A stretch of 18,621 bases of DNA, taken from the NCBI GenBank assembly GCA_900553895.1, contig USFB01000036.1:1-18621 (forward strand), written 5' to 3'. Both the position numbers and the translations under genes were made by a program. The notes beneath the pieces were generated by a model. The model did no database searches, had not been told where the DNA came from, and saw nothing but the letters and a program-made list of their open reading frames with translations. Below, piece by piece: positions 12,835-18,621 of this stretch. The stretch comes from an uncultured bacterium. Its GTDB lineage: Bacteria > Cyanobacteriota > Vampirovibrionia > Gastranaerophilales > Gastranaerophilaceae. Positions within the stretch are counted from its first letter, which is position 1. Every line of letters starts with the position of its first letter.

Positions 12835-13968
12835 TTAAAAAGCCTTCTTTTCAATGTCGTTCTGTACTAAATCTGCTTCTATATACCATCGTTTATTCTT
12901 GTGGTCATATTTTGCATCTTTGATTAATAATTGTGATAATCGCTGTATTAGCATTTCTGCTTCGGATTTCCTTTCAACATTATAGCTTTCGATTAGCGAA
13001 GCTTTACTACCTTTTGGAAGATTTATTTTCCAATAAACTTTTTTAGCATAATCTTCTATCGCGTCTGAATCAATTGCAGTTGACATAAAACGTTCTTGAG
13101 TAACATTACGTTTTAACATAAAAGCTTTTATAAACTCATTAATTTCATTTTGACTAATTTGTCCATTTTCGATTTCACTTGTAATCTTTTCTAAAGCATT
13201 TTTCAATGTGTATTTTTTATTTTCATCTAACATAACAGAATTGAAAACATCAAAACCACCTTCACCACGATAAACAGTCATATCATGTTTTAGAATTTGT
13301 TTATCCAAAAATCTCGTTATTGTATTAATCATATTCTTAACCCTTTGAGAGGTTGTACCATTGCTAATTGCCCCATTAATTTCTCTTGAATCATATTTAT
13401 ACTCTAAAAGTGGACGAATAACTTCTGATGGCTTATTGATAATACCATCTATACAATTTATCCAAGCCTTTTCATCTAAATTTTTGTATAATTCCAATTT
13501 ATCTATACGTTTAAGACTTCTTGTAAATAGCGCTAATTTCTCTATATTTGGTATCATATCTGTTTGTGAATAACCACGCCAAAGATTTGTAAATTTTCCT
13601 CCATGCATATTCATAAAATCTGCAATCTCAGAACAATCATTTTTTGTTATATTGCTTGATACATCAACAGAATGTAACCAAAGTTTTAAGTCCTTTAAAC
13701 TTTTAAATGAATGTAAGAATAATCTGAATTTTATTCTATACATTGTATTTCTCAACTCTCCGCCATCAATCTTGCCATTAACAAACAATTCTTTTACTTC
13801 ATCTGGCGAAATTAATTTGCGCGTCGGATATTCGACTACATTATTAATATAACGGAGTTTGCCTGTATCAAATATTGAAATAATTTCCGGCTTACGCGCG
13901 AAATTCACAACCCCAAGCTGCGGAGTTGATAACACATTTATAGCTTTTTTAACGTTTTGTATTTTCAC
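12835..13968 (-). CDS. Putative mono-ADP-ribosyltransferase (R-S-E / ExE class exoenzyme fold)
   Basis: A 377-aa protein. The C-terminal ~150 residues carry the full signature of the ADP-ribosyltransferase exoenzyme family: Tyr-Arg in MTVYRGEG (R234), the Ser-Thr motif in RFMSTAID (S296-T297), the strand WKINLPKGSKASLI, and the catalytic Glu-x-Glu in SEAEMLI (E336, E338). This class moves ADP-ribose from NAD+ to a protein, usually onto Arg when the first Glu is present, and includes secreted toxins. The N-terminal ~220 residues are helical and not recognised. There is no Sec signal peptide; instead the protein starts MKIQNV, like the shared tag. The start is GTG at 13968 with only a weak AAGG 12 nt upstream. 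Phage head-type ART domains are an alternative, but no phage genes are nearby. Confidence 0.75.
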   Translation of the reverse strand: MKIQNVKKAINVLSTPQLGVVNFARKPEIISIFDTGKLRYINNVVEYPTRKLISPDEVKELFVNGKIDGGELRNTMYRIKFRLFLHSFKSLKDLKLWLHSVDVSSNITKNDCSEIADFMNMHGGKFTNLWRGYSQTDMIPNIEKLALFTRSLKRIDKLELYKNLDEKAWINCIDGIINKPSEVIRPLLEYKYDSREINGAISNGTTSQRVKNMINTITRFLDKQILKHDMTVYRGEGGFDVFNSVMLDENKKYTLKNALEKITSEIENGQISQNEINEFIKAFMLKRNVTQERFMSTAIDSDAIEDYAKKVYWKINLPKGSKASLIESYNVERKSEAEMLIQRLSQLLIKDAKYDHKNKRWYIEADLVQNDIEKKAF

Positions 13969-14017
13969 TAAGTTTCTAACCTTCTATGTTTATATAAAGG
14001 TTATTTTGCATGAAAAA

Positions 14018-14046
14018 TTGACAAATTATTTAACATTTATTAATAA
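14018..14046 (+). promoter_or_regulatory. Promoter for the thioredoxin gene
   Basis: A perfect -35 TTGACA (14018-14023), a 17-nt spacer and TAATAA (14041-14046) make a good sigma-70-type promoter. It predicts a leader of roughly 80 nt before the ATG at 14136, long enough to contain the whole 14103-14132 hairpin. Confidence 0.55.
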
Positions 14047-14077
14047 TCTTGTAATATATTAACAATATTGAGCATAC

Positions 14078-14137
14078 CCAATTAGACAATGTAAAAATCT
14101 TTAATCCCTCGTAATCTTATTTAGGAGGGATTTTTAT
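14078..14137 (+). repeat. 60-bp direct repeat, copy 2 (right flank of the ART cassette)
   Basis: The partner of 12377-12436 (7 mismatches, no gaps). It ends on the AT of the thioredoxin start codon. It supplies the thioredoxin Shine-Dalgarno, whereas copy 1 has ATC at that place and serves as a terminator. Confidence 0.8.
14103..14135 (+). promoter_or_regulatory. Leader hairpin that pairs the thioredoxin Shine-Dalgarno
   Basis: AATCCCTC (14103-14110) is complementary to GAGGGATT (14125-14132), which overlaps the AGGAGGG ribosome binding site (14123-14129). A run of five T follows and leads directly into the ATG at 14136. The fold could both hide the ribosome binding site and end transcription early, so expression may be conditional. 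Confidence 0.5.
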
Positions 14138-14432
14138 GTTAAAAACTTTGACCAAAGACAATTTTAATGAAGAAATAAAAAACGGACTTAAGCTTGTTGA
14201 ATTCTACGCTCCATGGTGTAGTTATTGCAGAAAACAAGAAGAAGTTCTAAAGGAATTAGACAAAATCTACATCGGACAAGTCGACACGGAAGAAGAAGTT
14301 GAACTTGCGATAAGATATGGCGTACACTCGTTTCCAACATTTTTAATATTCAGAAACGGAAAAGAAGTCGAACGCTTTAGCGGCTTAAGAAATAAATACG
14401 ATTTGATGAATAGTGTTGCGAAATACTTATAA
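14136..14432 (+). CDS. Thioredoxin-family protein
   Basis: A 98-aa single thioredoxin fold, slightly shorter than standard thioredoxin (about 105-110). The redox site is WCSYC in EFYAPWCSYCRKQ (Cys 28 and 31); the usual sequence is WCGPC, so the Gly-Pro pair is replaced by Ser-Tyr. The cis-Pro loop is present (HSFPTFLIF), as is the DTEEEVELAIRYGV helix. There is no signal peptide, so it should act in the cytoplasm as a thiol-disulfide reductant. The Ser-Tyr loop probably shifts its redox potential. AGGAGGG lies 6 nt before the ATG but is paired in a hairpin. It converges with the peptidase gene, with a 75-nt repeat between them. Confidence 0.9.
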   Translation: MLKTLTKDNFNEEIKNGLKLVEFYAPWCSYCRKQEEVLKELDKIYIGQVDTEEEVELAIRYGVHSFPTFLIFRNGKEVERFSGLRNKYDLMNSVAKYL

Positions 14433-14434
14433 AA

Positions 14435-14506
14435 TGAAAATGGAAAATTGTTAATGGCAGACTAAAATCTACTCTACGTTTTTTAAATAAAACAATTTTC
14501 CATTTT
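14435..14506. repeat. Third, shorter copy of the TGGAAAA-ended element
   Basis: It runs from AAAATGGAAAATTGTTAATGG to AAAACAATTTTCCATTTTT. From GGAAAATT through about 48 nt it aligns without gaps to the right-hand fliO copy, but the core palindrome is replaced by AGACTAAAATCT. It fills the gap between the convergent thioredoxin and peptidase genes and ends at the peptidase stop. Confidence 0.65.
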
Positions 14507-14507
14507 T

Positions 14508-16040
14508 CTAAACGCCTTCTACAAAATCATCAGCCGAAAACTCTTTACCGGTAAGCTTTTCTATCAATTCGTATTCATCAATAGAAGCACCTAATGCAAA
14601 AATATTTTCGTCCATAAATTTTGCAGATTCAGAATTTTCTGTGATATCTCCAAGTTTAGATTTTAAATAATTATAAATCTGAGCCTTCATTAAATTTGCT
14701 CTAAAATAATTTTGATAATAAGCCGGATGTGACAAATAATGCGGAATTGTTGCCCATTCATTGTCAGGAGCTTCAAATCTGTTCAAATATTTTCCGCGCA
14801 AATTATTCCAAAGTTCTGCAGGATTTTGGTTAGGATTAGAATAAAATTCACGCTCAAAATCAATAATCAACAAGCTTTTTGAAACAAAAGAAACTTCATC
14901 TTCTTTTATTGAATTTTTAAATTTTTCTAACAAATCTTTATCTAAAAATTCTGCCAAAACATTTTCGCGTTTTATAACATCACCCATCATCATAGCAACA
15001 GCTTCAGTGACCGCAGGAGAGGCTGCTGTGCGGTCAAGGAACGGAAGTTTTGTATCAATTCCTAGGTCATATACACAATGTCCCATTTCGTGGTTTAAAG
15101 TGTCCAAACTAATAACATTATTTGTGAGATTCGCTAAAATCCTTGAATCTTTTCCTGCTTTTACGCCGAAACAAAATCCGTGTGTGTTTTTACCTTTTCT
15201 TGGAAACAAATCCAATGTTAAACGACCGTCTGCCACCATTTTGTCAACATCATAACCCATTCTTTTGTACATGTTTTTAGAAATAAGTGTAATATCGTTT
15301 TTGTCTAAAACTTCATTCACAGCTTTTTCAGGATTATCACTCAACAAAAGCCCATAATGATAAGGTTGTAATTCATCTACATTAAAGAAATTTTTCAAAT
15401 CGTTTTGTTTTTTCGTTTGAATTTCTTTTATTGTATTTTGAGTTTTTGAATAAACCTCGTCAATTAATTTTTCCAAAAACTCGTTTTCAACTTCATAATC
15501 TTCTTTAAGTTTGTATTCAAAATAATTTTCGTAACCTTTTGTTTTTGCGTACTCGTTACGCATTTTTACAAACTCAATCATATCTTCTGCAATCAAGTCA
15601 CCGCAAGCAATTTTAGCTTCATGTGCTTTTCTTCTTATTTCAAGATTTTCTTCATTTTGCAAAATCTTTGTAATTTCGGTTTTTGTAATTTCTTTATCAT
15701 CTATTTTCAAAACGTAAGAATTAAATTTTTTAGCAATTTCATTTTCTTTTTGACGGAGTTTTTTTAATTCTTCACCTGTATTTAATTCTTCGTCAAATTC
15801 TTTTAAAAGGTTTTTAAGCTGTTTTGCTTCGTGTTTTGAAAGAAAAGTTTTATCAATTTTTTGAAATTTTTCGTAAGTTTTTTTATCTCTAAAAAGTTTT
15901 GAGTAATTATCCTGCGCATCCTCGTATTTTTGCATATTTTCAGGAGTTGAATTTATATAAAAATCCCAACATTTTTTCTCTAAATCAACAGAAACATTTT
16001 CTAATTTTTTGCAAAACTCATCTCTTAACTCTTTAAACAT
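14508..16040 (-). CDS. Zinc metallopeptidase, M2 (peptidyl-dipeptidase / ACE-like) family
   Basis: A 510-aa cytoplasmic zinc peptidase of the gluzincin type. The motif HEMGH is at residues 317-321 (LDTLNHEMGHCVYDLG). The third zinc ligand is probably E346 in SPAVTEAVAMMMGD, 25 residues on, compared with 24 in animal ACE. Other M2-like blocks are RNEYAKTKGYENYFEYKL (about 161-178) and, near the C-terminus, IPHYLSHPAYYQNYFRANL. The N-terminal ~150 residues are helical and Lys/Glu-rich. No signal peptide is seen, so it likely trims intracellular peptides. M3 oligopeptidases are related, but their third-ligand motif differs. AAAGAGG lies 5 nt ahead of the ATG. The gene is convergent with the thioredoxin. 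Confidence 0.85.
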   Translation of the reverse strand: MFKELRDEFCKKLENVSVDLEKKCWDFYINSTPENMQKYEDAQDNYSKLFRDKKTYEKFQKIDKTFLSKHEAKQLKNLLKEFDEELNTGEELKKLRQKENEIAKKFNSYVLKIDDKEITKTEITKILQNEENLEIRRKAHEAKIACGDLIAEDMIEFVKMRNEYAKTKGYENYFEYKLKEDYEVENEFLEKLIDEVYSKTQNTIKEIQTKKQNDLKNFFNVDELQPYHYGLLLSDNPEKAVNEVLDKNDITLISKNMYKRMGYDVDKMVADGRLTLDLFPRKGKNTHGFCFGVKAGKDSRILANLTNNVISLDTLNHEMGHCVYDLGIDTKLPFLDRTAASPAVTEAVAMMMGDVIKRENVLAEFLDKDLLEKFKNSIKEDEVSFVSKSLLIIDFEREFYSNPNQNPAELWNNLRGKYLNRFEAPDNEWATIPHYLSHPAYYQNYFRANLMKAQIYNYLKSKLGDITENSESAKFMDENIFALGASIDEYELIEKLTGKEFSADDFVEGV

Positions 16041-16111
16041 AAAAACCTCTTTTTTTTAATAATAGCATATTTTTTGAAAATCAAAAACTTTTTTCTTTTT
16101 TATTATCAAAC

Positions 16112-16142
16112 GACATCCGCGCACGCTCGCGACGCGAATGTC
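16112..16142. repeat. Isolated GC-rich hairpin upstream of the peptidase gene
   Basis: GACATCCGCG (16112-16121) and CGCGAATGTC (16133-16142) pair at nine of ten positions around an 11-base GC-rich loop. This is the only GC-rich stretch in 600 bases of AT-rich sequence. It is not followed by a T-run on either strand. A dispersed palindrome or a protein-binding site are both possible. Confidence 0.5.
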
Positions 16143-16199
16143 ACTCATTTAGAGTTAATTTTTTATAAAAGAATTTTTTTCCTATCACCAAATATGACA

Positions 16200-16212
16200 T
16201 ACCAATTTGGTA
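16200..16212. promoter_or_regulatory. Operator-like palindrome TACCAATTTGGTA
   Basis: A 13-base perfect palindrome (TACCAA, T, TTGGTA). It is nested in a wider inverted repeat, ACCAAAT (16187-16193) with ATTTGGT (16205-16211). It lies about 160 nt before the peptidase start on the minus strand, where no gene is present. It might be a regulator site, but no cognate regulator is identified. Confidence 0.3.
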
Positions 16213-16391
16213 CAATAAAACAAAGTCAAATTTTTTTATTAATCGAACATTGAAAATTTTTTCTAAAAGTTTTGAACTTTTCTTATTATTATAATTATAT
16301 TAATTAATTATATATATAAATTCATCTTCTTCTTCATCTGCTTTAATTATTTGTGCAAAACTGCCTGAAATAACCTAATAATAATGCTTTT

Positions 16392-16549
16392 ACATGTTCA
16401 AAAACATGTTCAAAACTTGTAGAAAACTTTAAAGTTTTAAACATGTTTCTACAATAATTTTAAAAACTAAAAAATATTTTTCAAAAAATGTCAAAACATG
16501 TGCAAAACTTTTGACTTTTGAACACGTTTTCTACATAGTTTTGAACATG
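16392..16549. repeat. Iteron-like cluster of CATGTTCAAAAC and TTTCTACA repeats
   Basis: This lies in the 624-nt gene-free region 16041-16664. The core CATGTTCAAAA occurs forward at 16393 and 16405 and as CATGTGCAAAAC at 16497. It occurs inverted as TTTTGAACACG at 16516 and TTTTGAACATG at 16539. A second motif, TGTAGAAA, lies at 16418, and its inverse TTTCTACA at 16446 and 16528. The repeats are interleaved with A/T runs. Such clustering fits a replication, partition or repressor-binding site. The TTTTCTACA form is two bases from the classical DnaA box TTATCCACA. No gene product can be read from it. Confidence 0.55.
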
Positions 16550-16628
16550 AGAAAATTTAGCGAAAATTTTGTTATTTTTAAAACTCTGTAATTCAATAAA
16601 TATATAAAAAATCAGGTTTTCAAGATAG

Positions 16629-16652
16629 AAAAAAGATACAAAACTTTTGTAT
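16629..16652 (-). terminator. Terminator after the 16665-17285 gene pair
   Basis: On the minus strand ATACAAAA and TTTTGTAT form an 8-bp inverted repeat with almost no loop, followed by CTTTTTTC. It starts about 12 nt past the stop of the 122-aa gene. The A/T-only stem makes it weak but well placed. Confidence 0.4.
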
Positions 16653-16664
16653 TTTAAAAGCATT

Positions 16665-17033
16665 TTAATCTAAATTTATAAATCTTAAAAATTCTTTTAA
16701 AAATCCTTTAAAACCATTTTGCCATTTATGTGAAATTCCATGGTAATATTCTTCATAATCAGCTACTATATTTTTTGGTAAGTTTTTACCACTTACAAGA
16801 GTTTGTGCGATAAATTCCAAATAATCGTCTTGTTCTTCTCTATATTCAATATCTCTGTAGCGAATATCTTCATCGGCAGCATAATGCACAAGTGCGTGAT
16901 ATGCACATTCAATATCTTTATCTTTTGTGTCGGGAAAAAGTGAAATTGCTTCTCTTACATTTTTTTGTTCGGTTAAAACCGCATAAATTAATCTACCGAC
17001 AAATCTTCTGTTGTTAAATGTATTGTTATCCAT
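16665..17033 (-). CDS. Hypothetical soluble protein (122 aa) in a lipoprotein operon
   Basis: A helical, acidic protein: an Arg-rich start (MDNNTFNNRRFVGRLIYAVL), then EQKNVREAISLFP, DIECAYHALVHYAADEDIRY, and an EYREEQDDYLEFIAQTLV helix. The end is aromatic (GISHKWQNGFKGFLKEFLRF). No signal peptide, TM segment or catalytic motif is visible. It begins 6 nt after the stop of the lipoprotein gene and has no clear Shine-Dalgarno, so translation is probably coupled. Family not recognised; the orderly sequence and tight spacing support a real gene. Confidence 0.7.
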   Translation of the reverse strand: MDNNTFNNRRFVGRLIYAVLTEQKNVREAISLFPDTKDKDIECAYHALVHYAADEDIRYRDIEYREEQDDYLEFIAQTLVSGKNLPKNIVADYEEYYHGISHKWQNGFKGFLKEFLRFINLD

Positions 17034-17039
17034 ATTGTA

Positions 17040-17285
17040 TTAATAAGGGTTTACTATCTTGATATCAAAGTTTGGAGTTTTTGGACCAAAATTAGCATCG
17101 TATTTTAAACGAGGACCTTCTGATAAATCTATTTGACCTACATTGTTTTCTTTTTGAGGTTCAATGTATTTTGCAAATCTTCTTTTTGCTTGAACCATTG
17201 TTGATTTTCGTTCCTTAACGGTACAAGCAGAGAAAAATAATGTTGAAACTATTGATAAAATCAAAAGATAACAAATTTTTTTCAT
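17040..17285 (-). CDS. Small lipoprotein
   Basis: An 81-aa protein whose first 21 residues form a lipoprotein signal: MKKICYLLILSIVSTLFF then S-A-C, with Cys21 as the lipidated residue (lipobox FSAC). After cleavage about 60 residues remain, basic first (VKERKSTMVQAKRRFAKYI), then Pro/Asn-rich (EGPRLKYDANFGPKTPNFD). The ATG at 17285 is preferred over a TTG at 17300 because GAGG lies 10 nt upstream and the signal peptide starts cleanly there. It is the first gene of a two-gene minus-strand unit, divergent from ftsZ. Function unknown; membrane anchoring is the clear prediction. Confidence 0.75.
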   Translation of the reverse strand: MKKICYLLILSIVSTLFFSACTVKERKSTMVQAKRRFAKYIEPQKENNVGQIDLSEGPRLKYDANFGPKTPNFDIKIVNPY

Positions 17286-17320
17286 TATATAAATCCTCAA
17301 AAATTATTGTTGTGCATACT

Positions 17321-17360
17321 TGCCCAACCTACGATTTTGTAGTAGGGTAGACTTTAGTTT
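17321..17360. repeat. Intergenic repeat fragment in the ftsZ upstream gap
   Basis: CCCAACCTAC followed by GTAGTAGGGTAGACTTTAGT carries pieces of two families seen elsewhere: the GTTGGG hairpin (8786-8804) and, in reverse, the AGACTAAAATCTACTCTAC core of 14435-14506. The remainder of the 294-nt gap 17286-17579 holds only the ftsZ promoter region; no other gene is seen. Confidence 0.4.
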
Positions 17361-17512
17361 ACCTCAAACCTATTTTATTATTACATATGTTAAGCTGTAT
17401 TTTATCCTGCCAAAGGATGAAATTAATAATCGAAAAATCTTGTCTAACCCTCATGAATACATGGTTTCGTCATGTAAATTTATATTAAACTTTGCTCTTT
17501 ATAACTTTACAT

Positions 17513-17542
17513 TTGATTCTATTTAAAATAGTATGTTAATAT
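17513..17542 (+). promoter_or_regulatory. Candidate ftsZ promoter
   Basis: TTGATT (17513-17518) and TAATAT (17537-17542) are spaced by 18 nt. Further -10-like sequences (TATAGT) follow within 15 nt. The predicted leader is about 30 nt and contains AAGAGG at 17567-17572. Confidence 0.4.
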
Positions 17543-17579
17543 AGTGGTATAGTATAGAATTAATAAAAGAGGAATAATT

Positions 17580-18621
17580 GTGGACAATTTAGGACCAGAT
17601 ATTTTCGGAAGAAAAGATATTGAAAACATTCAATCATCAGATAATATGACTCAACAACCGGCACCAGGAATCAGCCCTGCTAAGATTAAGGTTATCGGTG
17701 TTGGCGGTGGTGGCGGAAACGCTGTAAACAGAATGATTAAGTCAGGTTTGACAGGCGTAGAATTCTGGTTGATGAATACTGACTTGCAAGTTTTGCAATT
17801 CTCAACTTGCAAAAACAAAATTCAATTGGGTGCTAAGTTGACAAACGGTCTTGGTGCAGGCGGTGAACCTCAAGTTGGTGAAAAGGCTGCAGAAGAAGCA
17901 CAACAAGAAATCACAAGCGCAATTGAAGGTGCAGATATGGTATTTGTAACTGCCGGCATGGGCGGTGGTACAGGTACAGGTGCTGCTCCTGTTGTTGCCA
18001 AAATTGCTAAAGATTTAGGTATTTTGACAATTGGTGTTGTTACAAAACCTTTCTCTTTTGAAGGTAAGAGAAGACAAAACCAAGCACAACAAGGTCTTGA
18101 AAAATTAAGAGAATCAGTAGATGCTCTTATCGTTATTCCTAATGATAAATTGTTAGATGTTGTTGATAGACGTGTATCACTTCAAGAATCATTTATCGTA
18201 GTTGATGAAGTTCTTCTAAGAGGTGTTCAAGGTATATCTGATATCATCACAATTCCTGGTCTAATCAACGTTGACTTTGCTGATGTTAAAAACGTTATGC
18301 AAGCATCAGGTTCCGCTCTTATGGGTATCGGTCGTGCGACAGGTGAAGGCAGAGCTATTAAAGCTGCTGAAATCGCTATCAATTCACAGTTGTTGGAAAC
18401 TTCTATCAATGGTGCTTCCGGTGTAATCGTTAATATTACGGGTGGCCCTGATATGACACTTCACGAAATTACAGATGCTGCAAATATTATTCATGATGCA
18501 GTTTTGGATGATGCGACTGTTATTATCGGTACTGCAGTAAACGAAAATATTTCTAATGAAATTCAAGTTACTGTTATTGCAACAGGTTTTGAATTGAAAA
18601 ATGAACCGGTGGAAACCGTTC
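17580..18621 (+). CDS. ftsZ: Cell division protein FtsZ (3' end outside the window)
   Basis: FtsZ is the tubulin-like GTPase that forms the division ring. 347 residues are present and the frame runs open to the window end, so the C-terminal linker and FtsA/ZipA-type binding tail are missing. Key motifs are VIGVGGGGGNAVNRM (about 38-52), FWLMNTDLQVL (NTDAQAL in most FtsZ), the tubulin signature GGGTGTGAAP (128-137), a VVTKPFSFEGKRR segment, and the catalytic T7 loop in NVDFADVKNVM. The start is GTG at 17580 with AAGAGG 7 nt upstream, giving a ~34-residue N-terminal extension before the globular domain. The FW in the NTD block is like cyanobacterial FtsZ. ftsA and ftsQ are not upstream; ftsZ stands alone behind its own promoter. 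Confidence 0.95.
   Translation, partial: MDNLGPDIFGRKDIENIQSSDNMTQQPAPGISPAKIKVIGVGGGGGNAVNRMIKSGLTGVEFWLMNTDLQVLQFSTCKNKIQLGAKLTNGLGAGGEPQVGEKAAEEAQQEITSAIEGADMVFVTAGMGGGTGTGAAPVVAKIAKDLGILTIGVVTKPFSFEGKRRQNQAQQGLEKLRESVDALIVIPNDKLLDVVDRRVSLQESFIVVDEVLLRGVQGISDIITIPGLINVDFADVKNVMQASGSALMGIGRATGEGRAIKAAEIAINSQLLETSINGASGVIVNITGGPDMTLHEITDAANIIHDAVLDDATVIIGTAVNENISNEIQVTVIATGFELKNEPVETV

Noticed and set aside
12445..14137. Prophage or integrative element carrying the ART gene
   Set aside because: No integrase, terminase, capsid or transposase genes are present. Only the direct repeats hint at mobility, and no tRNA attachment site is seen.
16392..16549. CRISPR array
   Set aside because: Repeats are short, irregularly spaced and in both orientations, with no constant-length spacers and no cas genes.
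16481..16663. 60-aa minus-strand frame
   Set aside because: It reads through the iteron-like repeats and a terminator, with Phe/Lys/Asn composition typical of translated A/T-rich DNA and no ribosome site.
17320..17526. 68-aa plus-strand frame before ftsZ
   Set aside because: It starts in a repeat fragment, overlaps the ftsZ promoter, has no ribosome site and no protein-like pattern.
18227..18566. Two minus-strand 60-aa frames inside ftsZ
   Set aside because: Antisense shadows of a strongly conserved gene.
1..18621. tRNA or rRNA genes
   Set aside because: I saw no cloverleaf with a GGTTCGAATCC-type T arm and no rRNA-like stretch on either strand. A covariance-model scan was not possible here.

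Overview
The window looks like a low-GC chromosome segment from a non-photosynthetic member of the cyanobacterial phylum, most likely a gut Gastranaerophilales / Vampirovibrionia (Melainabacteria) relative. The reasons are the AT-rich base composition, an FtsZ of cyanobacterial flavour, a flagellar export operon, several uncharacterised proteins that begin with a short Met-Lys-Ile...Asn-Phe-x-Gly type N-terminus, and many small palindromic repeats between genes. The lineage call is inference from protein style; no marker search was run.

Layout. 1-1265: two small membrane proteins of unknown role and a short broken-looking ORF. 1262-1717 (-): dCMP deaminase. 1805-2932 (-): a 51-aa protein and a 230-aa protein carrying the N-terminal tag. 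3048-5105 (+): a compact three-gene unit (UPF0210/DUF711, an unknown protein, an HxlR-type regulator). 5338-10092 (+): flagellar switch and export genes in the order fliM/fliN fusion, fliO, fliP, fliQ, a secreted small protein, fliR. Repeats occupy several of the gaps and also sit inside fliO. 10276-12380 (+): two tagged, coiled-coil-rich proteins in tandem. 12445-13968 (-): a predicted ADP-ribosyltransferase followed by a small tagged protein interrupted by an in-frame stop. This pair is bracketed by 60-bp direct repeats. 14136-14432 (+): a thioredoxin whose Shine-Dalgarno lies in a hairpin. 14508-16040 (-): an M2-type zinc peptidase. 16041-16664: a gene-free AT-rich stretch with an iteron-like repeat cluster. 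16665-17285 (-): a small lipoprotein and an unknown protein. 17580-18621 (+): ftsZ, cut by the window end.

How it may fit together. FliM/FliN, FliO, FliP, FliQ and FliR build the switch and membrane gate of a flagellar type III export machine. FlhA and FlhB are not here. Beside it are proteins that share a Ser/Asn/Thr/Ile-rich N-terminus. One open hypothesis is that the shared N-terminus is an export tag and that some of these proteins, including the ADP-ribosyltransferase, are exported effectors. The sequence shows the shared motif, the ART catalytic signature and the adjacency; the functional link is inference.

The second theme is repeat invasion. A ~150-bp element flanks fliO as inverted copies. 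GC-rich REP-like palindromes lie at 14-47, 8824-8864 and, translated in frame, inside fliO. A 60-bp repeat flanks the ART cassette.
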